From Gammaproteobacteria bacterium (GTDB lineage Bacteria > Pseudomonadota > Gammaproteobacteria > Burkholderiales > Rhodocyclaceae): a DNA stretch of 64,000 bases. Each line of letters starts with the position of its first letter. The first letter of the stretch is position 1. Of this stretch, positions 8,129 through 15,080 are shown one piece after another. The stretch covers positions 1-64,000 of the forward strand of contig JAHJPX010000003.1 in the NCBI GenBank assembly GCA_018819515.1, written 5' to 3'. A program made the position numbers and the translations under genes. The notes beneath the pieces are model-generated. The model searched no databases and was not told where the DNA came from. It was given only the letters and a program-made list of their open reading frames with translations.

Positions 8129-8615
8129 ATGCGGGGCAGGATTGCGCGGTGCGGGGCAGGTTCGAAAAATGCTCCGCCTGAAAGCCGCCCCAAACGGCGA
8201 GGGTGAGAAACAACACGACTGGCAGAAAGTGCAGGTAGCCCAACAGGCGGGACTGCCAGCCCTTTCGTATGCGCGTCGGACGCAGGACCTTTTCCCCGAT
8301 GGGAGGAAACTGCCCGTCGCGCAACACCTTGTAGCCCGTCACCCCGAAGATGCCCCCGACCAGCATCGCCGAGATCACGGGAATCCCGACGAAGACGCCG
8401 AAGAAGAGCACCGCTACCCCGTCGAAGCCGAACACCGTCGTGCATGGAGCCACCTCGACGTATTGCTTGAACGCCGGGAAGAACCACAGCTTAAGGAACG
8501 CCACCGCCAGCAGCCAGATCGCCCCCCAGATCAAGACCAGCCGGATTCGTTCTGCCTTCGAATAGAGGGGCGCGAATTCGGACGACGCGCTCGATTGCGG
8601 CTCGGGCGTTGCCAC
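8115..8615 (-). CDS. small integral membrane protein, unknown function
   Basis: Read from the GTG at 8615, which lies 2 bp after the stop of the upstream DUF3795 gene, giving 166 residues. Three hydrophobic segments are visible: IRLVLIWGAIWLLAVAFL, VAVLFFGVFVGIPVISAMLV (continuing into a glycine-rich stretch) and LHFLPVVLFLTLAVWGGF. A PCTTV motif follows the first. No family is recognised. The last residues and stop (SHEG-TGA) come from the overlapping type B repeat. The tight spacing suggests translation coupled to the DUF3795 gene. Confidence 0.7.
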   Translation of the reverse strand: MATPEPQSSASSEFAPLYSKAERIRLVLIWGAIWLLAVAFLKLWFFPAFKQYVEVAPCTTVFGFDGVAVLFFGVFVGIPVISAMLVGGIFGVTGYKVLRDGQFPPIGEKVLRPTRIRKGWQSRLLGYLHFLPVVLFLTLAVWGGFQAEHFSNLPRTAQSCPASHEG

Positions 8616-8617
8616 CG

Positions 8618-8965
8618 TTAGTGCCTGATCGTATGCGCCTTCCGGTCCGCCATGAGTTTCGCGTGACCGTCGAGCCCGAGCTGCCTGATCTGCTCGATGC
8701 AGGCGGCGCGGTCGGAGCGGAAGATCAGCCCGAAGATCTTCGACATGAAGTTGTTGAACTTGCCGCAGGCGCGCGGGTCCGCGAACTCCGCGCATTCGGC
8801 GCAAGTGGCGATCCCCTTGTCCGAACAGCAGGTGCGAATCGTGCACCAGGTCGCGCGCGAGTTCCCGCGGCAGCCTGGACACTTCCCGTTCAGACAGGAC
8901 TTGCACGCGCCGCAGTAGAGTCCGCAACGGGCAACCAGTTCAGGTGTCGCTTGCAGTTCCGTCAT
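8618..8965 (-). CDS. DUF3795-family Cys-rich protein
   Basis: 115 residues with a dense Cys pattern typical of DUF3795: ARCGLYCGACKSCLNGKCPG, WCTIRTCCSDKGIATCAEC and RACGKF. This suggests zinc or Fe-S binding; the biochemical role is not known to me. The start (MTELQATPEL) is chosen for the AAAGGAG 8 bp upstream. It appears to form a two-gene unit with the membrane protein that follows. Confidence 0.8.
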   Translation of the reverse strand: MTELQATPELVARCGLYCGACKSCLNGKCPGCRGNSRATWCTIRTCCSDKGIATCAECAEFADPRACGKFNNFMSKIFGLIFRSDRAACIEQIRQLGLDGHAKLMADRKAHTIRH

Positions 8966-9091
8966 CGCTTCGCTCCTTTCTCGTCGAGGTCGGCCCGACG
9001 CCGATTGTGGCCCGTCGCCGCGCAATGCAAGGTCAGCCGTAGCAGCATGAAATGCTTCGCATGGGGTACGGCGGGCGAGGCAAACTGGCGC

Positions 9092-9766
9092 TCAATCCGT
9101 TCCTTTGCCCGCCTCGACCTTGCCGTTGCGCACCGCGTCGATCAGCTTGTCGATGTTGGCGCTGCCGGGAGCCTGCTTCCGGTACGCCTCCAGGTATTCC
9201 AGTGCCTTCGTCTTGTCGCCCATGGTCAGCCAGGTCATGCCGAGCGCGTAGCCGGCATCCACGACGCCCGCGCCGAGCGCCTTCTCCAGATACGGCAGCG
9301 CCTGCTTCGGCTGGCCCGCGCCGGCCAGGAAGGTGCCGTACAGGTAGTTGCCTCGCGCGTGCCCCGGCGAAGCCGTCAGCAGCCGCTGGAAGATCGTGTT
9401 GGTCTTCTCGGCTGACCCGGAAATGTCCAGGTTGTAGCCGATGCTGTTTACCTGTCCGGCCCGCGACAGCAGTTCAGGGTTCGGTGTCGGCCCGTCGATC
9501 GCGATGTCCAGCATGCCCGAGAGCGCTCGCACATCGCGGATGGCGCGCGCCTTGTCCTGCGGCGTGTCGAAGCGCGGCGGATAGTTCGCCGCGTGTCTTG
9601 CCAGGTCCGCGATCATCGTGTCCAGATACGTCCCGTCGAGGCCGTGCTTCTTGCCGGTCGGCGAGTCCCTCTCGGTGAGGATGCGCTGCGGATCGTAGTT
9701 GCCGTATTCGGCGGCATGGGCCGCAGGGAGCAGGAGAAGAAACGACAGGGCGAGGAGTTGGCGCAT
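9092..9766 (-). CDS. exported TPR-repeat protein
   Basis: 224 residues. The N-terminus MRQLLALSFLLLLPAAHAAE is a clear signal peptide. The second half contains tetratricopeptide-type helices (HARGNYLYGTFLAGAGQPKQ, then ALPYLEKALGAGVVDAGYAL and TKALEYLEAYRKQAPGS). It is probably a periplasmic protein-protein interaction module. There is no catalytic motif. Confidence 0.75.
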   Translation of the reverse strand: MRQLLALSFLLLLPAAHAAEYGNYDPQRILTERDSPTGKKHGLDGTYLDTMIADLARHAANYPPRFDTPQDKARAIRDVRALSGMLDIAIDGPTPNPELLSRAGQVNSIGYNLDISGSAEKTNTIFQRLLTASPGHARGNYLYGTFLAGAGQPKQALPYLEKALGAGVVDAGYALGMTWLTMGDKTKALEYLEAYRKQAPGSANIDKLIDAVRNGKVEAGKGTD

Positions 9767-9795
9767 GCGGGCGTGTCCTGGGTGAATGATTCAGA

Positions 9796-10539
9796 CTAGT
9801 ATCGTTGGTCGATTCTCGCATAGCCGGAATCGAGCGAGTAGGCCCAGTCCTTCATTCCGCGCGACCGCGCAAGCTCGGCCATTTGCCGGTATGGATACGG
9901 CACCGTGATCAGTTCGGCTGACCACGCGCCAGCCACTTCCTCCAGCAGCGCGTAGCGCGCGTCCGGCGAACCGGTCTCGATCACGTGCGGGTGGCAATAG
10001 TCGTCGTCGAAGGCCGGCAGGCCGACGCTGCCCGGATTCACGATCAGCATGCCCTGCGCCCTCGCCGAACGGGGGAAATGGGTGTGCCCGCAAAGCAGCA
10101 CCCGCGACTTCGTTCCGCCCAGCCGCGCCGAAATCTCCTCCGTCGAAGCCAGGCGGACGCCGCTTCGTTCCACCGTCTCCAGCAGGTAGTCGCAATCGCT
10201 CGTCGGTGTGCCGTGGCAAAGCAACACCTCCGCCGACAGTGCCATGCGGTCGCGCAACGAAGCGATCCAGGCGATCTCCCCCGCGCCCAACTGCCGGAAC
10301 GCGAACTCATCGGCCGCCGTGCGGGCGCCTTCGTCGAGAATCTGTCGCTCGTGGTTGCCGGCAAGCTGCGGCCAGTCCTGCGCCATCAGGTATTGCGCCG
10401 TCTCCAGCGGCAGCAGCGGCCCGGACAAACTGTCGCCGAGATTGACGATCAGGTCCGCGCCCCGGCGGCGGATATCCTTCACCACGGCCTCCAGCGCGGG
10501 CAGATTGCCGTGGATGTCCGATACGGCGGCGATGCGCAT
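9796..10539 (-). CDS. calcineurin-like metallophosphoesterase (YfcE/MJ0936 type)
   Basis: 247 residues. Metal-binding motifs of the family are in order: AAVSDIHGNLPAL (D-x-H), VNLGDSLSGP (G-D), LAGNHER (G-N-H), LLCHGTP (H) and LLCGHTHFPRS (G-H-T-H). It is a probable cytosolic phosphodiesterase or protein phosphatase; the substrate cannot be read from sequence. It is followed by a Pyr_excise-family gene 12 bp away in the same direction, so it is probably in the same transcript. Confidence 0.88.
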   Translation of the reverse strand: MRIAAVSDIHGNLPALEAVVKDIRRRGADLIVNLGDSLSGPLLPLETAQYLMAQDWPQLAGNHERQILDEGARTAADEFAFRQLGAGEIAWIASLRDRMALSAEVLLCHGTPTSDCDYLLETVERSGVRLASTEEISARLGGTKSRVLLCGHTHFPRSARAQGMLIVNPGSVGLPAFDDDYCHPHVIETGSPDARYALLEEVAGAWSAELITVPYPYRQMAELARSRGMKDWAYSLDSGYARIDQRY

Positions 10540-10551
10540 CCGTTTCCTCCG

Positions 10552-11022
10552 TCAGCCGGAACCTCCGGTCATCTTGGTCACCTTTCGATCCACGGCAACC
10601 ACCTCCCACTCGGCCACGCCGCCCGGCACGATGCGGAACAGCGGGTGCGGCGTTGGCCGTTCGATGCCCTTGAGCCGCTCCAGCACTTCGGGGGCGCGCA
10701 CGCGCAGCTTCGCCTTGAGGTGTTCCCATTCGTAATCGAGCTGGCCGCGTGGCGTCGCGATCCGGTCTTCGTGGCGGCGCGGTGCGATCTTGCCGGCATC
10801 GAAGCGGTAACCGCGCTGCGTCGCCTCGGCATGCACTACCTCGAGGTAGGAGGCAATCGCCGCGGCCGGGTCGGGCGCGGCCTTGAAGCGAATCAACTGC
10901 GGATGCTTCGTGTAGCCGCGCGTTTGCCCCGAGAGCACCGCCTGCGCCAGCAGCGCTTCGCGCCACAACGCCACCAGGCCCCTGGCATCGAGGTATTTCG
11001 GGTGCAAGGTCCAGATGCGCAT
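10552..11022 (-). CDS. pyrimidine-dimer DNA glycosylase/endonuclease V-like (Pyr_excise family)
   Basis: 156 residues. The N-terminal half (MRIWTLHPKYLDARGLVALW, LLAQAVLSGQTRGYTKHPQL) is the hallmark of the bacterial relatives of T4 endonuclease V, which cut at UV-induced pyrimidine dimers. Whether this member has that activity is family knowledge, not visible in the sequence. It sits between a DUF4304 gene and the metallophosphoesterase, all on the minus strand with gaps of about 10 bp. Confidence 0.85.
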   Translation of the reverse strand: MRIWTLHPKYLDARGLVALWREALLAQAVLSGQTRGYTKHPQLIRFKAAPDPAAAIASYLEVVHAEATQRGYRFDAGKIAPRRHEDRIATPRGQLDYEWEHLKAKLRVRAPEVLERLKGIERPTPHPLFRIVPGGVAEWEVVAVDRKVTKMTGGSG

Positions 11023-11032
11023 GGTGAGCCGG

Positions 11033-11671
11033 TTACCCGTGCTTCTTTGGAACGGCTTCGATCAGCTTCACCAGTTTGCCGAACAAGGCGGCTTCCGCGT
11101 CCGCGTCTTGCGGATGGCGGCGTTTCGAGTACTCTCTCGCTTCCGCCATTACCTCATCGCGACGGTCGCAGGCCGCACGCGCCGCGATGCCGAACACGCC
11201 ACCGCCCGCTTCGCCGCTCTCCACGAGTGCGCTCAGCGAAGAACGCGCGTCCAGCCACGGAACGGCCCTGTCCAGCAGCGGAACGAGTATTTCGGCAGGG
11301 TCGGGAAGCTGTGCTGGCTCCGCATTGACCGACCACCAAGTGTCCTGCGGCTCGTCGAGGAGCATCCCGAGCCGCTCCCGCACCTGGCAGACCACGATGT
11401 CGGGCTTGTTCAGATAGGGACGATGGAACGCAAACTCGTCGAGCTTTGCCACTTCCGCAAGCATGTCCGGAAAGCAGATACCGAACTCGATGGTGAAGCG
11501 CGCCTGCGCCGGGTCGTTGTACTTCCAGTTCTGGATATCCACGAGCTGTATCCCGTCGTCCTTCGAGCGCGTCCACACCCGCCCCTTGCCATCGAAGCCG
11601 ATGTTCTTCAGCGCTGGAACGATGGACTTTTTCAGAAAGTCGTTGAGCAGTTTCGAGGCGGGAACGGTCAT
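11033..11671 (-). CDS. DUF4304-domain protein
   Basis: 212 residues. The N-terminus (LLNDFLKKSIVPALKNIGFD, GRVWTR) and central QNWKYNDPAQARFTIEFGIC match DUF4304, a family of unknown function often found near defence or accessory genes. It is probably cytosolic. A copy of the dispersed repeat ends 4 bp ahead of the ATG, so the repeat occupies the place of a ribosome-binding site; no clear Shine-Dalgarno remains. Confidence 0.8.
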   Translation of the reverse strand: MTVPASKLLNDFLKKSIVPALKNIGFDGKGRVWTRSKDDGIQLVDIQNWKYNDPAQARFTIEFGICFPDMLAEVAKLDEFAFHRPYLNKPDIVVCQVRERLGMLLDEPQDTWWSVNAEPAQLPDPAEILVPLLDRAVPWLDARSSLSALVESGEAGGGVFGIAARAACDRRDEVMAEAREYSKRRHPQDADAEAALFGKLVKLIEAVPKKHG

Positions 11672-11675
11672 GTCG

Positions 11676-11699
11676 AAAAGTCAGCCGTGGTGGTACGCC
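11676..11699 (+). repeat. short dispersed repeat abutting a start codon
   Basis: Full consensus AAAAGTCAGCC then GTGGTG-GTA-CGCC, immediately upstream of the DUF4304 ATG (4 bp). Confidence 0.92.
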
Positions 11700-11745
11700 G
11701 GGCATGAGCGCAGTGTTGCCCCTGTACGTGATCGCCAGCCGACAG

Positions 11746-12159
11746 TCAGGCCGTCGCCCGCAGCAGCGCGACGGCGGCGAAGACGCACGCAACCAGCACG
11801 GCGACGAACAGCCAGCGTAGCGAGCGGCGCTGGCTTTCGAGACGGGCGATCAACTGCGCGTTCTGCTCCGCCAGCGACTTGATCAACTCCGACGAAGCCA
11901 GCATCTGCTCGTGCAGATCGTCCGTCGCTGCCTCCAGCGCCGCTGCGCGCGCATTCAGCGCGGCGAGCGCCTCCGCGTTGGGCGACGCCTGCGACGCCGT
12001 CGCGTCCGCGGGCGCTTCCTGCAACTGCGCCTCTTCCGCCGCCCGCTTCCCGGCAACCGTCTTCCACAAATTCTTCGCGCCATCCGCCACCTTCGGCGCG
12101 GTCGAAATCACCTCGCTCCAGGGGACGTGCTTCAGGACAGTCAGCCAGTTCAGTGCCAT
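11746..12159 (-). CDS. coiled-coil protein with a C-terminal membrane anchor
   Basis: 137 residues. The N-terminal block NWLTVLKHVPWSEVISTAPK is followed by an Ala/Glu-rich coiled coil (EALAALNARAAALEAATDDL and on through LAEQNAQLIARLES) and one C-terminal transmembrane helix (LRWLFVAVLVACVFAAVALL). This tail-anchored arrangement suggests a scaffold or tether. No named family is recognised. Confidence 0.72.
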   Translation of the reverse strand: MALNWLTVLKHVPWSEVISTAPKVADGAKNLWKTVAGKRAAEEAQLQEAPADATASQASPNAEALAALNARAAALEAATDDLHEQMLASSELIKSLAEQNAQLIARLESQRRSLRWLFVAVLVACVFAAVALLRATA

Positions 12160-12238
12160 GTCGGATGATCCTGAGTTGAGAGTACAGCGCCAATACTAAC
12201 GCGCTCGCGAAGCTCGGAGCCATCGATAGCGCGGTGCG

Positions 12239-12334
12239 AAAAGTGTGGAGCTTCGCTCCATCCCTCGCGTTGCTCGGGACCGCCACTTCGTGGCGTCCTG
12301 CGCCCTTCGGGCTGGTCAGCCGTGGCGGTACGCC
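12239..12334 (+). repeat. 96-bp composite repeat, type A (copy 2)
   Basis: Head AAAAGTG, hairpin GGAGC-TTC-GCTCC, hairpin CGCCAC-TTC-GTGGCG, hairpin GCCC-TTC-GGGC, tail GTCAGCC-GTGGCG-GTA-CGCC. The first stem differs from the copy at 26177 (GGGGC/GCCCC) by a compensated base pair. It lies in the 263-bp gap 12160-12422, which has no clear gene. Confidence 0.95.
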
Positions 12335-12393
12335 GTATAGGGGCGTTCACGAAACCGTGGTACGCGCCCTATTGTTGTGCAGTTGCAGGATAC

Positions 12394-12415
12394 TAAATGT
12401 CTCCGACCCCTTAGA
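12394..12415 (-). other. RAYT-flank-like remnant
   Basis: On the minus strand this reads TAAGGGGTCGGAGACATTTA, close to the AAAGGGGTCAGTGTCATTTG that precedes the transposase remnant at position 1. Probably debris of the same kind of element. Confidence 0.4.
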
Positions 12416-12422
12416 ATCGCAC

Positions 12423-12551
12423 TTAGAGCCTTACTGTTCCCGTCACCTGAAACGTCGCGCATGGCATCCCGTTGCGCGTGGAAAACGCCTGCGCGTGATC
12501 GAACACCTTCTGGATCAGGGGCGTGAACTTCGCGGATTGGTCGGTGGCCAT
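12423..12551 (-). CDS. short ORF, possible gene fragment
   Basis: 42 codons (MATDQSAKFTPLIQKVFDHA ... QVTGTVRL) with gene-like codon use at the third position, but no ribosome-binding site and no family I recognise. It may be the 3' remnant of a lost gene next to the repeat debris. Low confidence. Confidence 0.25.
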   Translation of the reverse strand: MATDQSAKFTPLIQKVFDHAQAFSTRNGMPCATFQVTGTVRL

Positions 12552-12571
12552 GAATGGAAAATTGAATATTC

Positions 12572-13219
12572 TTACTGCCTGTCCCATTTTCCATTGGCGT
12601 AGGCATAGCGATGGCCATTCTTGAAGACAAGCGTGGATCCGTCGTCTGGCAGGACGCTGGTCGCCTTCGCAATCACGAAGTCGCCAAACATACCGTCGCC
12701 GCACTCATAGTAGAAAGTGGCGCTTACCTTCGTTGATGGATCCTCAAGAACGATCCACTTGCGCTTGTTGGATGGAAGATTCGACACATACATTCCGGCC
12801 CGCGGGAGATTTACCGTCGCATCGTAGTTCAATCCGTTGACGCTCTTCAACTGCGCATCCCCGTTCCCAGACAGGAATGCCGCAAAGTGCTCTGGTAGCT
12901 TGCGAATCTCGTCCAATTGTTGACACTGTTCCAGCATGCTCTTCGCCTCCGCCAAGTTGGACGCATCTGGATATTCCTGTAGGTAAGTCTTGACTGTCTC
13001 CGTGTCCATCGAGCTTGACGCATTTTTCCACTTGATATCTCGTATCCGTTCTCTTGCGTCTGTCGCGTACTCGCTCGCGGGGTATTCCTGCAGAAACGAA
13101 ACGTAAGACTCCACGGAATTGGTCTCTTTAGCGCGGCTCCAAGCCCGCGACTCCCCGCAGCCGGAGAGGAAAAGCGACAGTGTTACGAGCAGCAGTGATA
13201 TGGAAAGTGTGCGGATCAT
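12572..13219 (-). CDS. predicted lipoprotein, unknown function
   Basis: 215 residues. The N-terminus MIRTLSISLLLVTLSLFLSG ends in a lipobox (LSG-C), so the protein should be lipid-anchored at Cys21. Residues about 30-110 show two weak TPR-like YLQEYP/FLQEYP repeats. The C-terminal half is beta-rich (VSATFYYECGDG, YAYANGKWDRQ end). AGGAGG lies just before the ATG. AT content is higher than in neighbouring genes, which would fit an acquired gene. Confidence 0.72.
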   Translation of the reverse strand: MIRTLSISLLLVTLSLFLSGCGESRAWSRAKETNSVESYVSFLQEYPASEYATDARERIRDIKWKNASSSMDTETVKTYLQEYPDASNLAEAKSMLEQCQQLDEIRKLPEHFAAFLSGNGDAQLKSVNGLNYDATVNLPRAGMYVSNLPSNKRKWIVLEDPSTKVSATFYYECGDGMFGDFVIAKATSVLPDDGSTLVFKNGHRYAYANGKWDRQ

Positions 13220-13262
13220 GGGAGCCTCCTCGTGTGTCCGTGTGTCAAAGTGGCCAAAGGTG

Positions 13263-13312
13263 GTGGAGACATTTGCTATTTCCAGTAAACCAAACGACTC
13301 CCACCCGTTAGA
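13263..13312. other. imperfect inverted repeat, RAYT-flank-like
   Basis: GTGGAGACATTTGC faces CAAACGACTCCCAC (reverse complement GTGGGAGTCGTTTG), with a further ACCCGTTAG beyond. Both arms resemble the AAGGGGTCAGAGTCNTTTG type leader of RAYT remnants. Probably a degenerate mobile-element end pair between two hypothetical genes. Confidence 0.35.
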
Positions 13313-13318
13313 ACGTGG

Positions 13319-13501
13319 TTACGGAAAGCGAATGGTGTATTGATCCCGGTGGTTTGCGTCTGCCAGCTTGTCATCGACGGCGCATCGCCAAGCCAGATCA
13401 AAGAATTCATGTTCGGACGGCGTGTAATTCAAGCCACCAAGCACAATCGGGTAGGTGCCCAATAACCGCCCCGTCTTAGCTTCGATGATCTGCACGTCCA
13501 T
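13319..13501 (-). CDS. small hypothetical protein
   Basis: 60 residues from the ATG at 13501 (MDVQIIEAKTGRLLGTYPIV), chosen because AGGAG sits 7 bp upstream. A longer reading would start at 13576 inside a dispersed repeat, whose CCATGG provides an ATG (MADSSAG...). That longer start has no ribosome-binding site. The product is probably cytosolic and no family is recognised. Confidence 0.5.
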   Translation of the reverse strand: MDVQIIEAKTGRLLGTYPIVLGGLNYTPSEHEFFDLAWRCAVDDKLADANHRDQYTIRFP

Positions 13502-13563
13502 AGCACGCTCCTGCTTGTGAGCATTCACGATTTCGGGGAACCAAACGAGATTCGAGCCAGCAG

Positions 13564-13587
13564 AAGAGTCAGCCATGGCGGTACGCC
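13564..13587 (+). repeat. short dispersed repeat with CCATGG variant
   Basis: AAGAGTCAGCC then ATGGCG-GTA-CGCC. The CCATGG core creates an ATG on the minus strand. Confidence 0.88.
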
Positions 13588-13700
13588 TCCCATGCGTACC
13601 TTGTTATCCTTTTGTCACATGACGGAAGCTTACCCCATGACGTTGTCGTGGGCAACGGGTCGTGGCCCGCTGGCGGGGCCGCTCGGGTAGACTGCCGGCG

Positions 13701-14948
13701 ATGAATCCCTCCGTCTCGTTCTCCGTTCCCGCCGATTTGCAGTTGCTGCTGGCCTTTGCCGTCGGGCTGCTGCTGGGCGGCCTGCTGGTGTTCTGGCTGC
13801 TGCGCACACGGGCGCGCGAGGCGGCGGCGGAGCACGAGGCGTTGATGAACGCGTTCAAGGCGCTGTCGGCGGACGCGCTGGAAACCAACAATCAACGCTT
13901 CCTGGAACTGGCGAAGCTGTCGCTGGAGCGGCAGCAGATGCAGGCGGCGGGCGAACTGGAAAAGCGGCAACAGGCGATCGGCGAGCTGGTGGCGCCGATG
14001 AAGGGCACGCTGGAGAAGTTCGAGCAGCAGATCGCCGGCATCGAGAAGCAGCGCATCGACGCCTACGCGACGCTGACGCAGCAGGTGCGGTCGCTGGCGG
14101 AATCTCAGGGGCAGTTGAAGACCGAGACGGCGAACCTGGTCAAGGCGCTGCGCGCGCCGCACACGCGCGGGCGCTGGGGCGAGATCCAGTTGAAGCGCGT
14201 GGTCGAGATGGCCGGCATGATCGACCACTGCGATTTCTTCGAGCAGGAGTCGACCGACGGCGAGGAGGGCCGGCTGCGCCCGGACATGATCGTCAAGCTG
14301 CCCGGCGGCAAGAACATCGTCGTCGATGCGAAAGCGCCACTGGCGGCTTATCTGGAGGCGCTGGAGACCGAGGACGAGGCGGCGAGGAAGCGCCACTTCG
14401 CCGACCACGCGCGCCATGTGCGCGACCACCTGACCAAGCTGGGCCGCAAGTCCTACTGGGAGCAGTTCCAGCCTTCGCCGGATTTCGTCGTGCTGTTCCT
14501 GCCCGGCGAGACCTTCTACAGCGCCGCGCTGGAAGCCGACCCCGGCCTGATCGAGGCGGGCGTCGAAAGCCGCGTCATCCTCGCCACGCCGACTACGTTG
14601 ATCGCGCTCTTGCGCGCCGTCGCCTACGGCTGGAAGCAGGAAGCGCTGGCCGAGAACGCGCAGAAGATCAGCGAACTCGGCAAGGAACTCTACGAGCGGC
14701 TGGCGACCATGGCCGACCACTGGGGCAGCGTCGGCAAGAACCTCGGCGAAGCGATCGGCGCCTACAACAAGGCAGTCGGGTCGCTGGAAACGCGGGTGTT
14801 GTCCACGGCGCGCAAGTTCCGCGATTTGCAGGCCGTGACTGAGGGCAAGGAAATCCGTGACCTGACCCCCATCGATACCGCCGCGCGGGTCTTGCAGGCG
14901 CCGGAGATGCTGGCCGATACAGAGGATTCCGGCAGGCTCACGCCATGA
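13701..14948 (+). CDS. rmuC: DNA recombination protein RmuC
   Basis: 415 residues. One N-terminal membrane helix (LLLAFAVGLLLGGLLVFWLL), then a long coiled coil to about residue 140, then the RmuC nuclease-like domain: PHTRGRWGEIQLKRVVEMAG, GRLRPDMIVKLPGGKNIVVD-AKAPL and the FLPGETFYSAALEADPGLIE block. RmuC limits chromosomal rearrangement at inverted repeats in E. coli, which is of interest in a genome full of palindromic repeats. It is followed by a 25-codon ORF and the AddB-like/AddA-like pair. Confidence 0.95.
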   Translation: MNPSVSFSVPADLQLLLAFAVGLLLGGLLVFWLLRTRAREAAAEHEALMNAFKALSADALETNNQRFLELAKLSLERQQMQAAGELEKRQQAIGELVAPMKGTLEKFEQQIAGIEKQRIDAYATLTQQVRSLAESQGQLKTETANLVKALRAPHTRGRWGEIQLKRVVEMAGMIDHCDFFEQESTDGEEGRLRPDMIVKLPGGKNIVVDAKAPLAAYLEALETEDEAARKRHFADHARHVRDHLTKLGRKSYWEQFQPSPDFVVLFLPGETFYSAALEADPGLIEAGVESRVILATPTTLIALLRAVAYGWKQEALAENAQKISELGKELYERLATMADHWGSVGKNLGEAIGAYNKAVGSLETRVLSTARKFRDLQAVTEGKEIRDLTPIDTAARVLQAPEMLADTEDSGRLTP

Positions 14949-14999
14949 GCCGCGTGGCGCCGAGAATGACTTCCGTCATCGTTACGGAGGTTGTTCGCC

Positions 15000-15077
15000 A
15001 TGCGCTTTTTCATCGAGCCCGACGCATTCGTTTTCTGGGGCACCACGCTGTTGTTTTCCCTGAGCCTGCTGTTCTGA
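15000..15077 (+). CDS. 25-residue membrane microprotein
   Basis: ATG preceded by GGAGG about 9 bp upstream. The product is MRFFIEPDAFVFWGTTLLFS plus LSLLF, a short charged/polar start followed by a hydrophobic stretch, consistent with one membrane helix. The stop lies 3 bp ahead of the AddB-like ATG, so translation may be coupled. It lies between rmuC and the helicase-nuclease pair. Function unknown. Confidence 0.5.
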   Translation: MRFFIEPDAFVFWGTTLLFSLSLLF

Positions 15078-15080
15078 GCC

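Noticed and set aside
9031..9052. GTCAGCCGTAGCAG, a possible worn copy of the dispersed repeat
   Set aside because: Only the first 12 bases agree well; the hairpin half is not preserved, so it is not counted.
12335..12372. Imperfect hairpin ATAGGGGCG...CGCCCTAT after the repeat at 12239
   Set aside because: No T-run and one bulge; could be chance in GC-rich DNA next to the repeat.
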